Part shown: piece by piece, positions 1-11,758 of the stretch
Layout of the letters: every line of letters starts with the position of its first letter
How positions within the stretch are numbered: position 1 is the stretch's first letter
NCBI RefSeq assembly: GCF_043290135.1
Contig: NC_134710.1
Coordinates: 3,025,821-3,089,820, forward strand
DNA: 64,000 nucleotides
Source: Rhipicephalus microplus
Taxonomy: Eukaryota; Arthropoda; Arachnida; Ixodida; Ixodidae
Direction of reading: 5' to 3'
The notes under the pieces: model-generated
Database searches by the model: none
What the model saw: only the letters and a program-made list of their open reading frames with translations
Told to the model about the DNA's origin: nothing
Program-made: the position numbers and the translations under genes

Positions 1-2818
1 GACGCAACGTCTTTCGCAGTGGTAGCAGGCAGCGCAGATGTTTCAGCGTAGCGTGTTAAATGATCCACGGCGACGATAATCCACCGGTTGCCTCGAAGAG
101 AGTTGAGTAGAGGACCATAAATATCAATTCCGACGCAGTCGAATGGTCTCGCTGGGCAGGTTAAGGGTTGCAAAGGGCCAGCAGTGCTGTGAGAAGGCGT
201 CTTGCGTCGTTGACACGTGGTGCATGACCGAACGTACTGGCGAACGTGCCGATACATGCCGCGCCAGTAGTATCTTAGACGAAGGCGAGAGTAAGTCTTA
301 AATACTCCAGCGTGGCCACTCTGGGGGTCATCGTGAAAGGCAGCGCAGATGTCCGAACGCAAATGACGAGGAATGACAAGGAGCCACCTACGGCCATCCG
401 TCACGTAATTGCGGCGATACAACAAGCCTTCACGGACAGCAAAGTGTCTTGCTTGACGAGAGAGGGAGCGTGAAGTCGTTTCTGACGAACTGTGAGAGAG
501 GACGTCGAGCAAAGAATTGATCCAGGGATCCTTGCGCTGTTCGGATGGCATGTCAGTGATGCTCAACGATGACGAATCGCAAATGGCAGTTGATAAGCAG
601 GCAAGGTCAGGAGGCAGTGGAGAACGGGATAGTGCATCGGCGTCTGAATGTCTGCGTCCTGAGCGATAAACAACACGGATATCGTATTCCTGAAGGCGTA
701 AAGCCCAACGAGCGAGGCGGCCAGTAGGATCTTTCATGGACGCTAACCAGCATAAGGCATGGCGATCTGTGACAACATCAAACTGGCGTCCGTAAAGGTA
801 GGTGCGAAATTTTCCTATAGCCCAAATGATAGCCAAGCACTCCTTTTCCGTGACGGAATAGTTGGACTCTGCCTTCGTTAGTGTACGGCTGGCATAGGCG
901 ACAACGTACTCGTCGCAGCCATCCTTGCGTTGAGCGAGAATGGCACCGAGGCCGACACCGCTTGCATCCGTGTGAATTTCAGTGGGTGCATTGGGATCGA
1001 AGTGGCGGAGAACTGGCGGAGAGATGAGTAGCCGGCGTAGCGCCGTGAATGCCTCATCGCAGTGGGAATTCCAGCCAGAGAGGTCCGTGCTACGGGAGAG
1101 AAGCTGAGTCAGAGGGGCAATTATAGAGGCAAAATTGCGAATGAAACGCCGAAAATAGGAACACAAGCCTATGAAACTACGAAGCTCCTTTATGGTAGTA
1201 GGCTTGGGGTACTCGGCAACGGCACGCAGTTTGGCAGGATCTGGCGATATTCCTTCTTTTGAAACGACGTGGCCGAGAATTGTGAGTTTGCGGGCGCCAA
1301 AACGACATTTCTTGAAGTTAAGTTGCAACCCGGCTGCCGTAAGGCACTGGAGAACTTGTTCCAGACGGGAAAGATGAGTTTCAAAATTCGCCGAGAATAC
1401 AACTATGTCGTCTAAATAGCAAAGACAGATGTGCCATTTAAGTCCCCTGAGGACACTGTCCATCATTCTTTCAAAAGTCGCAGGCGCATTGCAAAGACCG
1501 AAGGGCATTACATTAAATTCATATAAGCCGTCAGGGGTCACAAACGCCGTTTTTGGACGGTCTGGTTCAGCCATTGGTACTTGCCAATATCCAGAGCGCA
1601 GATCCAGTGAAGAGAAAAACTCCGCACCTTGAAGGCAATCCAAGGCGTCATCAATGCGTGGCAGGGGATAAACATCCTTGCGTGTGATGTTGTTTAGTCG
1701 ACGATAATCCACGCAAAACCTGATGGAGCCATCCTTTTTTCGCACGAGGACCACTGGCGAAGCCCAAGGACTGTGTGAGTGCTGAATAACACCACGTTGC
1801 AGCATCTCGTCGACGTGTTGAGTGATGACGTCACGCTCGGCCTGCGAGACGCGGTAGGGGCGCTGACGAAGTGGAGTATGATGACCGGTGTCGATATGGT
1901 GAGCGACAACTGACGTGCGTCCCAAGGGAGGTTGTCCGTGGTCGAAGGAGGCGCGGAAACGGTCAAGTAGTTGAATGAGCTGATTGCGCTGGTCTTGCGT
2001 AAGGCCGGTGTCTACGCTGCGCAACAGAACGTCTTCGTCAGGTAGTGAGGGTGCGGTGCCAGCTGTGACAGCATCCACGGACATTGGTGTCGTATCAGAA
2101 CGGGCATCGAAAGGAAAGATGTCATCATAAGTGTCAAGACTCCCAATGCATTCACCATGCAATAAGGTAGCGGGACAAGGGAACGGATTGCACACGTACA
2201 CGGCACTGGAGCCATCGGTTAGTGTTATGACGGCAAACGGGACGACAAGGTTCCGGCGACGAGCGCATTCTTGTGACGGCATAAATAGGGCAGTTGAATC
2301 GGAAACGGAGTTGCACAAAAGAGATACCGCGGTGACCGAAAAAGCAGAAATGACGACGTCAGCGGCGACGATCACCTTTTTGGGTGAGCGAGGGAGATCT
2401 ATGAATGTCGTGCTGAATGGAAACAAAACGAGTTGAGCACGAGCGCAGTCGACAACCGCATGATTAGCGGAAAGAAAGTTCCATCCCAGGATGATTTCAT
2501 GAGACGCATGCGGAAGGACGACAAATTCTACGATGTAAAGCACTCCTTGAATCACAACACGAGCAGTGCATGTGGCAGAAGGTTGGACGTGTTGCGAACT
2601 CGCCGTGCGTAAAGAAATTTCAAGCAGTGGAGTCGTCACTTTGTTCAGTTTGCGGCATAACACTTCACTGATTATACAAATAGTGGCACCTGTGTCGACA
2701 AGAGCAGTTGTGGCGAAACCGTCCACAAACACGGCAATCTCGTTAGGGGGCGATAGATGAGGCCTTGGAAATTTCGTCGGTGGCGCAGCTCTTGCCTCAG
2801 GAACTGCGACTGTTAGTT
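1..2818 (-). CDS. pol: Ty3/gypsy Pol polyprotein: protease, RT, RNase H, integrase (partial)
   Basis: The frame has no stop that I found between the end of gag and the left edge. The protease active site [12 protein letters not shown] lies near 2690. The RT carries [46 protein letters not shown] and the catalytic [10 protein letters not shown] (1407-1418). RNase H follows with [24 protein letters not shown] and DADALSR. The integrase zinc region (H-H-C-C, with SCTTCQRRK) is near 220-330, and the core opening VGIDIYGP and VDHLTRYAE lie near 50-150. Pol starts in the -1 frame relative to gag, and the two overlap at 2813-2822. In the family, protease matures the polyprotein, RT/RNase H makes cDNA and integrase inserts it. 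No residue essential to catalysis is missing in the visible part. Confidence 0.85.
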
Positions 2819-4036
2819 TTCCTCCTGGGCGTGGTTGGAACGGCGAAGCATGGGGGAAGAAGACCGAAGACGGGGTGAAGGAGATCGACGTCGGCTGAAG
2901 TCTGGTCGACGTGATCGGGGGTCATGCGAATCAGGTGTCACATGTGATTCTGATGGCCGAGGTATGTTGCCGGAATGCTGCACATCATTAAAAAAGAATC
3001 CACGGCGACGACAGTAGCGCGCGACATGTCCTGGAATACCACAGTTGTAGCAGATGGGCCGGTTATCCGGAGTACGCCAAGAGTTGACAGGTGCTCGAGG
3101 TGGTGGAATGGGCTGATTTACCGGATAAACTGAAACTGGTGACCTGTAGTGGTTGGTGGCTGGACTGTATGAAGGGAGCGGCGGTTGGGCAGAAGGTCGG
3201 CGGACGGCTTCTGCATAAGTCAGCGGTGCAGCCACTGATATTGGGGATGTGGGCGAAGGGAGAGCCTCGACAACTTGCGTCTGAATAGCACGGCGAAGTG
3301 AGTGGTCCAGTGTTGTGGGGGTCTCGTTGATGGTGGCGACAAGAGAGAGCTGTCGAGAAACTTCCTCCCGGATGTACTGTTGAATTTGAGGCATTAACAC
3401 GCTGTAGTCGGGGCCACTGCTTTTGCACTCCAAGGCCGAAATATCAGCTGTCTGCGTATTAGCGCGACGTGTAGAAACTCGTTGCTTGCGCAGCTCATCG
3501 AAACTTTGACATAACTGAATCAAGGCCGTGACGGTCTGTGGGTCTTTGGCCACAAGCATATGAAAAGCGTCGTCATCAATGCCTTTCATTATGTTCTTTA
3601 TTCTGTCAGCCTCCGTCATCCTGTCATCAACTCGCCTTCAGAGGCTGATCACATCCTCAATGTAGCTTGTGAAGCTCTCACCATTTCGCTGAAATCGTCC
3701 CCGCAGTCCCAGTTCAGCGCGAAGCTTACGCATGGCTGGACGACCGAAAAACGAGGTTACGGCCTCTTTGAAAACCGACCAGGTGGGGATGTCGGCTTGG
3801 TGGTTGGTGAATCATAGGTTGGCCAAATCCGTCAAGTAGAAGATGACGTGAATCAGCTTCGCAGGGTCATCCCACTTGTTAATCGCGCTGGCATGCTCGT
3901 ACTCTGCCAGCCAGTCCTCGACATCTTGATCTTCAGTGCCGTTGTATACTGGTGGGTCACGCAGACGAAGTACACCAGAACACATGACGGGTGGCAGCGT
4001 GGAAGAGCCTTGTGGGGGATCGACGCGCTCGGTCAT
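2813..4036 (-). pseudogene. gag: Ty3/gypsy Gag with two in-frame stops
   Basis: A single minus frame from ATG 4036-4034 to TAA 2815-2813 is interrupted by TGA at 3812-3814 and TGA at 3638-3640. The N-terminal part has the capsid-like stretch LRDPPVYNGTEDQDVEDWL typical of tick and insect Ty3 Gag. The middle is helical, and the C-terminus has a CCHC zinc knuckle CYNCGIPGHVARYC near 3008-3049 followed by an Arg/Ser-rich tail. Each stop could come from one base change (Trp or Cys codon to TGA). Gag would coat the RNA and form the particle, and this copy cannot make a full-length protein without readthrough. An upstream TTG-initiated extension exists but the ATG fits the family better. Confidence 0.8.
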
Positions 4037-4228
4037 CGTGGACTGAGATGGTAGCTTACGGCTGCGGAGCTCCAGGACGTTACCCAGCACGTTTCCACCA
4101 AATGCAACGAGCAAGGTTGCGTAAAAACACAGGTTATTATTCCAGAAACGTTAGCCGCAACAAGCTGGTACAGGCAGGAACCCGGCAAGCACGAGCCACA
4201 CACGGACGTCAACGTCTTCTTTCACGCT

Positions 4229-4246
4229 GGCACAGAGCTGGCGCCA
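4229..4246 (-). promoter_or_regulatory. Candidate primer-binding site of Ty3 element A
   Basis: On the minus strand, between the (AT)n run and gag, an 18-nt stretch begins TGGCGCCAGC. A TGG start just inside the 5' LTR is the usual form of a tRNA-primed site. The preceding bases do not end in a clear CA, so the LTR boundary is uncertain. Confidence 0.35.
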
Positions 4247-4258
4247 GTATGCTTCGGT

Positions 4259-4261
<3 letters not shown>

Positions 4262-4346
<85 letters not shown>
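4262..4346. repeat. (AT)n microsatellite
   Basis: About 85 bp of uninterrupted AT dinucleotides. It lies at the inner end of the probable 5' LTR of element A, between the LTR-like sequence and the candidate primer-binding site. Confidence 0.98.
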
Positions 4347-4349
<3 letters not shown>

Positions 4350-4690
4350 GATCCTCCGTGAGCGGTCTCAACGTGGTTTATTTCGACCTTTATACAATCT
4401 CAAATCAGAGGGCAAGGAAAGAGGAAAAAAAGACAGAAAAAAAGAAAAAGGAAAGAAAAAGAAGAAAAAAGAGAAGAAGAGAAAAATAATATACGGTGGA
4501 CGCCCCTCGGGTGCCCCCCTTCCACTCTTCCTTACACTTCCCCCTTCATCTCTCTCCCCCCTCTCCCCTTCACCTTTCTGATGTCAGCGGTCTGTGTATG
4601 TTTCCGTTCACTAACGCATTCCTCCCGATCAGACGGCCCCTCCTGGCACTGGCGGTTCCGTGTGGAGCAAAAAAGAGCTTTTGAGGAAGT
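4347..4690 (-). promoter_or_regulatory. Probable 5' LTR of Ty3 element A, with purine/pyrimidine tracts
   Basis: Read on the minus strand this stretch contains a TATAAAGG box at about 4389-4396 followed closely by AATAAACC at about 4377-4384, as in compact LTR promoter/polyadenylation regions. The plus strand holds a purine tract (4414-4486) next to a C/T-rich tract (4505-4580). No second LTR copy is in the window, so the boundaries are guesses. Confidence 0.4.
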
Positions 4691-4890
4691 CCTAAGCCTT
4701 TAACTACTCGGGGTCCCGTAAACAATTCGTCGTAGAAGGAGGGGTGCCGCGTATTGTGGCAGAGGCTGGTAAGCGGGCATTTTAGGAAGTTCTAAGCCTT
4801 TAACTACTCCGCGCCCTGTCAACATTTCGTCGTAAAAATAGGGGTGCCCCGTATTGCGGTAGGCTGTGCAAGCGGGTGCAATGCGAATTC
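4681..4890. repeat. Two-copy tandem repeat of about 100 bp
   Basis: Two diverged direct copies share GGAAGT(C/T)CTAAGCCTTTA, a TTCGTCGTA core, GGGGTGCC and CGTATTG. They start near 4683 and 4783. The stretch lies downstream of the Penelope-like element in its own orientation. It could be that element's terminal repeat or an older local duplication. Confidence 0.75.
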
Positions 4891-5090
4891 CTTGCCCGTT
4901 TCTAAATTACGCGTGTAGTGGAAGCCTCCCGGCTGTGCGCAGGGTTGCTGTTGGGCATGTCGTGCATGGCACAATTGATTGGGTAGTAAAATAAAACAGA
5001 AAACAGACGACAGCTGCACTTAGGAAGAGTAGTTACACTTGGAATTGTTTTGGGTTGTCCAGTGCCCTTCGCAGTTGCAGTGCCGTGAAC
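4891..5090. other. Unassigned spacer next to the Penelope-like element
   Basis: No coding similarity was seen. It probably includes the 3' untranslated region of the minus-strand Penelope-like element. Confidence 0.4.
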
Positions 5091-8000
5091 TCAGTTACTA
5101 TTTTCATTGTTGCCGTTATTGTTTTCTAATGCTTTAATTGCTGCAAGTGTACCAGGATTCTCATTTATTCCTCTATCGAGGGTGTTAAATCGGAGGATAA
5201 GGTATGACTCTCGTTGTTCACGTTCTCGATTTGATTTAAATCCCGTCTCTAAGAGCGTTACTGATAGTTTGTCGAATGCATGGTCGGCAAGATTGAGATG
5301 TTTTGATAGAGGTAGACTTGGGGCAGATTTCGCATGGGCTCTGTGATTATTGAAGCGAATCCTAAATGGTGTTTCTGTTTGTCCGATGTACTGCATACCA
5401 CACACGTTGCATTCGAGTAGGTACACCACATTAGAGGAATCGCATGTTAGGTTTCCTCGTATGTTAATCGAAAACTTGGATTGCGTGCTGGTTGCTTTGT
5501 CTGTTTCTCACATCGCCTTACATACAAGACATCGTGGCTTTAAGCAAGGGCGGCATGAATTATTGGGGGGTGATGTGTTAATTTGGGAGTGGACAAGGGT
5601 GTCTTTGAGGTTACGTGGTCGCCGGTAAACGACGCCTGGAGCGGATGGGAAGGCGCGTTTCAGACGTTCACTTTGTTCAAGAATGTTGTAATGTCGTTTA
5701 AGGATTTTGTTTACATTGGGGAAGTTTGTGCTGTAAGTCAAGGAGAGGTTTGTTCGTTGTGGGTCTTCTCGTGGTGGTCGCTTCATAAGTAAGTCTTCAC
5801 GCTTTAGTTTTCTCGCTTTTTGAACAGCGTCATTAATTACATGTGGGGGGGGGTATTTTTGTTTCTCGAGCATAAGTTTCAGTCTCTGTGAGCTCGTGTC
5901 AAAGTCAGCGTCTCTAGGGCAGATTCGCTTAAACCGGTGAGTCTGGCTGTATGGAATACTGTTTTTACAGTGGCGTGGGTGATCGCTTTGGTAATGGAGG
6001 TATTGTTGTCGATCCGTTGGTTTGCGATATAGGGTTGTAGAGAGCTTCTCTTCTTCTATCGTTATGGTAACATCAAGAAAATTTACGGTAAGTTGCGAGT
6101 ATGTGTGTGTGAAGTGTATGTTCGGATGTACAGCATTGTAAGTGTCGATAAAGCTGAGAATTTCGTCCTCGCTGTGGGTCCAAATAAGAAAGATGGCGTC
6201 TATGTATCTTCTGTATAACATTGGTTTCAAGGAACTTTGTGCACGAAATTCAGATTCTAGCTTTCCCATAAATATGTTGGCATAATTAGGTGCCATTTTG
6301 GGGCCCATAGCGGTCCCGCTAATTTGTCGAAAATACTCTTGGTTAAACTCGAATGAATTTATTTCGAGGACCATCTTCGTCAAAGTGTCAATGGCAGAGA
6401 AATCTCGGGTGTTAGATTGTCTATGGTTTGTGTACATGTTTTGTAATGCAGCTATGCCGTCATCGTGAGCAATATTTGTATATAATGAAGAGACATCAAG
6501 AGTAACCAAGTACGAGTTTTTCGGCACACAGATACCTGCAATGTCTCGAAGAAAATGTGTGGTGTGTTTTATGTACGACGCGAGGGTGCATGGAATGTGG
6601 CTTATTAGTTGGTCCACGTACCCTGATATGGGTTCAGTTATTGTACCGATGCCTGATATGATTGGTCGACCTGGGTTACCGGGTTTATGAATTTTTGGGA
6701 GGATGTAGAAGCGACCTGGACGAGGGTATGCTGCTTGCATCAGTTTGTGGTCAGTGTTGGTTATCTTTTCTGCATCCAACAGTTTCTTTAGTTCTGTTGA
6801 TGCGATACGTTTGTATTCGTCTGTCGGATCACCTGGGTGGCATTCGTAAAATTTTGAGTTGCCTAGTTGGCGGTATGCTTCTTGTAAGTAGTTGGTTTTA
6901 TTAAGGACTACGATTGCTCCTCCATTGTCAGCGGGTTTTATTGTTATGTCTGTCCTAGATGCCAAATTTTTCATACTTATTTTTTCAGATTTGGTCAAGT
7001 TTTCTCGGTTTCCTTTCTCTCTGTGGTATTCGCGAACTATATCTTTCTGTACTGCGGTGATATAAAGGTCCAAGCACTTGTCTCGATTACTGTTCGGTGT
7101 CCAATCATTTGATTTACGACGGTGAATTGTTTCGTGGTTAGAAGGCCTGTCCAAGAAATATTCGCGCAACCTTAAGCTTCGAGCGAAGTTGTCGAGGTCT
7201 CGGAGCAAGTGGAGTTCATCGAAAAATTTTGTGGTCGGGCAGAAGCTTAGTCCCTTAGATAGCAGTTTTTCTTCGTCAGGTGACAAGCTCGTGTCCGATA
7301 AGTTTACAACCACAGTGTCACAGGGTGTGTTCCTAGATGGGTGCTCGTTTGTACCATTAGTGATTTCCAGGGTGGTGGTGTTGTAATGATAAGGAACTAT
7401 ATCAGGGAACGCGGGTTTGGGCACATGGTCTCTTTTGAGTTTATGAATTTTTGTGGTCATGATGGCTTGGTATTTATTCTGCTCAAATTCTGTTAATCGC
7501 GTGATTTCTTCGTTCGATAAAGTGTTGTGGCGGAGGATGGTGTTGGTCATAGCGACCAGTTTCTTTACCTGCTTATCACTGTGATTAAGAGCAATTTCTG
7601 TTAATTTAAGAGATGCCTCAAGGAGGACGTTTTTCCATGTTATTTGGTCGTGTTCATCTAGATTTGTAGCGGCTGGTGTGAGGGAGAGTGTCATACCCTT
7701 GGGGGCTATTCTAGCACGAAGGTACACTTGCAATGTTGATTTATGCATTTCATGTCTAATTCGTTTGTCAGCAAGTTTTCGTACATTAAGGAAAGTGGCA
7801 CTGCAATTGGGAAGCGATGAGCTGGACTTACATTCCAGAAGTCAATCTTCTTTTGGGTGCGGGCATGGCACTGATGAGGTGCGCAGGTTGTAGTTATGTC
7901 CGGCAGGTCTTCGTCGTTGCGGGGAGGATTTCGGCGTTGGGCTTCCGGCGAACGTGTTCGTTGGCAGTTCCGGGGTCCGCAATAGGGGGACGCGGTTTCG

Positions 8001-8171
8001 TAGTTCGGCAGGCTTCCCTTTGAGGAGTGGTGTAGTGGTGCTGTCGTGTAGTGCTTTTGGTCTCGACATCCGCAGTGGAGGGACGCGTGTTGGCTGTTCT
8101 GCAGACTTCCCCCCTAGTAGTGGTGCGCTGTTGATGATGGTGAGGGGGTGCTTGTGGCTCACGGGAGTCAC
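5091..8171 (-). pseudogene. Penelope-like RT plus GIY-YIG protein, two in-frame TGA codons
   Basis: The frame is continuous except for TGA at 7842-7844 and TGA at 5508-5510. The large middle block (7748-5511) encodes 746 residues. It includes SRTDITIKPADNGGAIVVL, YILPKIHKP, RPIISGIGTITEPISGYVDQ, LVTLDVSSLYTNI and GTAMGPKMAPNYANIFMG, all typical of Penelope RT. Motif C reads RRYIDAIFLIW, where the family has two aspartates, so the second catalytic Asp is Ala. After the second TGA the GIY-YIG domain reads CNVCGMQYIGQT, an Arg-rich helix, and the ESYLILRFNT block with its catalytic Glu. The endonuclease nicks target DNA and RT copies the RNA at the nick. No ATG was found at the extreme 5' end; GTG at 8171 and ATG at 7748 are the possible starts. 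Confidence 0.85.
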
Positions 8172-8296
8172 AGTTTCGCTGATCGTCGGGAACTCATCAG
8201 TGGTGTTGGGTGGGTGTGGGGCTCCTGGTGTATGTTGATATGCAGAAGCCTTCTCGTGGGTGTCTTGTTGTGTTGAACGTATATAGTCAAATCACA
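5091..8296 (-). mobile_element. Penelope-like retroelement with GIY-YIG endonuclease
   Basis: One minus-strand reading frame runs from about 8296 to 5091 and contains a Penelope-type RT followed by a C-terminal GIY-YIG endonuclease. That order is diagnostic of endonuclease-positive Penelope-like elements. The upstream end meets the truncated LTR of element B at about 8296, which suggests the element was inserted into or truncated against it. Terminal pseudo-LTRs were not clearly identified. Confidence 0.9.
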
Positions 8297-8484
8297 ATGA
8301 AAAAAAAACATGGCATATGAGCCAGGCCACGTCTCCCAGTCACCATGGCGTCACACGAGTCGACAGGATGGAGACCTGCCTGCCCCTTCATCCGTCACTC
8401 AGCATCGACGCATTTCTCCGCAAGACACCCTGACCACACATGGACTACTGTACAAGCACCTAGCAGTACACATCGACGAGCATC

Positions 8485-9060
8485 ATGTCAAAACCATCTG
8501 CTGACCTTCCCATCCCTAAGTACACCGGAGCAGTGGACGATGGACCTGTACAGGACTGGTGCAACCTGTTCGAGCTCCACGCTACCGCTGCATCATGGTC
8601 GCAACGGGAGATTGTCGCCAACTTTACCGACTACGTCTCCGGTGAGGCCTTCAAATTCTACCTCACCCGTATATTTCAAAACGATGAGTCACGGGAAAAG
8701 ATCAAACAAGAAATGATCGTTTGCTTTAAAGAATACAATGACGACTACGAAGACTTGCTTATAACTCACCATCCACAGACCATCGCGCTCGGTCGTCACA
8801 GTCAAAAGCAGTCTTCCCGCGTGAATCCACCTCCTGCTTTTCCATCGCGTCGATCTTCGGTCGCTCACAACGCCCACCTCACATCTCACACGTTCACTAT
8901 GGTCGGAATAGAGCAGAGGTACTCACAGCGTACTCAGTTATGCCCGGGACCTACAGTTCAGTTTCATGCGCCAGAAGAGCTCCATCATTCATTGCACAGA
9001 AAGGCAGCTATTACAAACTGGAATTTGACCAAACCACGCCGGTTGCGGCGTCGCAATTGA
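8485..9060 (+). CDS. gag: Gag-like protein of element B
   Basis: A 191-residue frame from ATG 8485. Its first 90 residues are capsid-like, with PIPKYTGAVDDGPVQDWCNL and YVSGEAFKFYL. They match the N-terminal Gag pattern PxFxG...VxxWxxxFE...A...G.A..Y of LTR retrotransposons. After about residue 92 the composition changes to Ser/His/Pro-rich sequence with no zinc knuckle, which may mean a frameshift or deletion. No pol follows. Confidence 0.5.
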   Translation: MSKPSADLPIPKYTGAVDDGPVQDWCNLFELHATAASWSQREIVANFTDYVSGEAFKFYLTRIFQNDESREKIKQEMIVCFKEYNDDYEDLLITHHPQTIALGRHSQKQSSRVNPPPAFPSRRSSVAHNAHLTSHTFTMVGIEQRYSQRTQLCPGPTVQFHAPEELHHSLHRKAAITNWNLTKPRRLRRRN

Positions 9061-9953
9061 GAGCTCAGCCATCTGAAAGCCCAAACACATGAGGCTCGGA
9101 AGCGACTCTAACAGGTCGCCAGGTGCCAGAAGCCTACGAAATGAATGCTGTCGAAGGCGCCTCTCACGTTCCTCCAGTCAAATCTGTCCTACCAACTTCG
9201 CTGCCTGAAAGGCGTTGCAACAGCTGCCGAATGAACACTACATCAAGTTGTGAAGAAAACCGGCCTAATGAAGAAAATCGACCTCAGCACGTTCCGATGC
9301 AACCGCAGCAACGCCAACAAAAGCGAGTCTAAGAATTCCAGACACCCCAACGAATACATCAACAAGGACGACGACGGAAAGCGAACCTCTTAAAGCAAAC
9401 TCAAAACGTGAAGCATATCCGCATAAGGCATCGGCGCCACAAACGCATTTGGCACAAGAGGTCAAGACTGTGCCTACGGTTAGAGCTCCGGAACCACAAA
9501 AAACGGTGAAACAGACGAAAAGGCATCATCTGTAGAACGCAGAAACCAAGACACCATTCCGTCAGCCACGACCATCGCACTCGCAAACTGGAAGCGCACC
9601 GTCTGTTCCCGCACGACACACAATTCGACGCATGAGACATCCAACCTTCCAACGCTAAAGGGACTCCCAACTTTGTTCGTTTTTCACTACTATGCAGGCT
9701 GTCTCATCCTCATTTCCCACTTAGATTGCATGGTTATGCTCTTCAGAACGCAACAGCCAACCTCGCCCACCTGAGGTCTCCTAGATGTCACTGGACTGCC
9801 TTTCCTGTGAACGTTTTTGTGCAAGTGCATGGAACTGCCGTGTTACGTGGAACTACTCCCTTTTGTGATATTTTTTTCCTGTGATGAGACACCACTTCTT
9901 CATGTTTCATAGTTTGTAGCTCACGCATTTTTTTTCGGGGGAAGGGGGAATCC
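9061..9953. other. Interior of element B without recognisable coding
   Basis: Rich in Lys/Gln/Pro-type codons in short broken frames. I see no protease, RT or integrase motif on either strand. It ends at the purine-rich tract. Confidence 0.5.
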
Positions 9954-10060
9954 TGTGACATAGGAAGGCAGTGACTGATGGTAGAAGATAAGGAAGAAGA
10001 AGTCAGAATGAAAAAAAAACATGGTGTATGAGCCAGGCCCCGTCTTCCAGTCATCATAGC

Positions 10061-10177
<117 letters not shown>

Positions 10178-10182
10178 CGCTA

Positions 10183-11230
10183 TGTATATATGACGACCAC
10201 CGTGTAGGGCCCAATGAAGCGACTGTTGAACTCGTCGCATAAGCCGGGGACACGCAGTGGAGTCCATAGAAGAACTTCGTCACCAGGAGGAAAACCCACA
10301 ACACAGCGAGACGAGTCGTAGCGAAGTTCTCGAGTGTCTTGAGAGAGACCGGTGTTAACATGGGCCAGGTGACGGCAGTGTGCGAGACGAGATAAAAATT
10401 CTTTAGAGAAAGGAGCCTTCAAGGGTGCAGGGGTCAAAAGAAAAGAAACATCCATAGCGAAACTCGGCGAGCGACCATGGACGAGAAAAAAATGAAGAAA
10501 AGCCGGTAGTGCGTTGAGCAGCTGTGTTATAGGCGAATGTCACGAAGGGTAGAATTGCATCCCAGTTCGTGTAGTTGGGATGAATGTACATGGCGATCAT
10601 GTCCGATAGGGTCCGATGAAACTGTTCAGTTAATCCGTTGGTTTGCGGGTGGTAGCTAGAAGTGGTCTTGTGAACACTGTTCGAGGCACGCAAAACTTGC
10701 TCGACAATGGAAGAGAAAAAGAGTTTGCCACGATCACTCAGGAGAATGCGTGGAGCTTCATGACGCAAAAAGATGTGGCAAAAAAAGAAATCGCCAACCT
10801 CAGTGGCAGTCCCTAATGGTGTAGAAGCTGTTTCTGGGTAGCGGGTAAGGTGGTCGACGGCCGTGACAAATCAGTGATTCCCATTGGATGATATAGAAAG
10901 AGGGCCATACAAGTCGATTTCGACGACTTCAAAAGACGAGGTGGGACAAGGAAGAGGTTGCGTTAAGCCAGCCGGAGCAGTTGTTGGTCGTTTTCGCCGT
11001 TGACAATGGACACAGGAGGCAACGTACTTAGCGACGGCTGAAGAAAGGCCAGGCCAAAAACAACGACTTCTTACTTTGTCGTGTCTTGTGATAGCCTAGA
11101 TGAGTGGCGGTTGGATCATCATGAAATACTTCCAGAACTTCACCTTGCAGAGAACGTGGGATGACGGGTACCCACTTGTTTCCATCGATGTGGTAAATAT
11201 AGCGGTATAAAGCACCACCGACAAGTTTAA
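10183..11230 (-). pseudogene. pol: Integrase of Ty3 element C, frameshifted and truncated
   Basis: Zinc-region remnants (CVHCQRRK) lie near 10990-11020. Core pieces follow, including a DLYGPLS stretch and VDHLTRYPE. ILLSDRGKLF and SSYHPQTNGLTEQFHRTL (10768-10600) carry the second Asp and the Glu of the D,D-E triad. A TGA near 10874 and a frameshift near 10440 break the gene. The C-terminal tail ends GPYTVV and runs into the (AT)n array. Confidence 0.75.
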
Positions 11231-11234
11231 ATTG

Positions 11235-11758
11235 TTAAAGTTGTCGACGGGGTATGGCGTTTGGAGGAGTAGGAGAGCCGGTCAAGCGGTAAACAATGGT
11301 GCGGCAGTATGGGTCGACACTTCGTGGTGAAACAAGAACGGATGGGGTGGCAGGTGATGAACTTAGCGCTGCGAATGGAGAGGTGCTGTCGTTTTGGAGT
11401 ATCGATGGTGAATGGCTTCCGCTGGGCAAAGGACAGCGCGATAGAGCATCAGCATCTTGATGCTTCTTACCAGATCTGTAGGTGACATCGAAATCATACT
11501 CCTGCAAGCGAAGCGCCCAGTGACCGAGGCGACCCGATAAGTTTTTCAGCGATAAAAGCCAGCATGAGGCGTTATGGTCAGTAACGACGGCAAAATGACT
11601 GCCGTGAAGATGTGGTTGGAATCTTTGCACTGCCCAAACAACAGCCAGGCACTCCTACTCGGTAATAGTGTAGTTCTTTTCTGGAGCGGTAAGAACACGA
11701 CTTGCGTAAGCAACGACGCCTTCGCGTGAGTTTTTGTCACGCTGCAAGAGTACCGCAC
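11235..11758 (-). pseudogene. pol: RNase H and RT connection of Ty3 element C
   Basis: Frameshifted from the RT. It includes ARVLT-like and YTITE-like remnants with a stop near 11657, then [39 protein letters not shown] and the DADALSR block that normally closes RNase H. About 60 Ser/Pro-rich residues follow. Confidence 0.7.

Larger units (their letters stand above)
1..4690 (-). mobile_element. Ty3/gypsy retrotransposon A, cut off by the left window edge
   Basis: Reading leftward the order is a probable LTR (4347-4690), an (AT)n run, a candidate primer-binding site near 4229-4246, gag (4036-2813) and pol (2818 to the edge). Pol domain order protease, RT, RNase H, integrase is that of Ty3/gypsy; copia has integrase before RT. 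Only the integrase C-terminus and the downstream LTR are missing. Pol reads through without a visible stop and its catalytic motifs are intact, so this is the best preserved Ty3 pol in the window, although gag carries two nonsense codons. No target duplication can be checked because one end is absent. Confidence 0.85.

Noticed and set aside
4683..4890. Hammerhead ribozyme in the tandem repeats next to the Penelope-like element
   Set aside because: A GACGAAATGTTGAC-like strand is present on the minus strand, but no CUGANGA strand with a matching stem was found.
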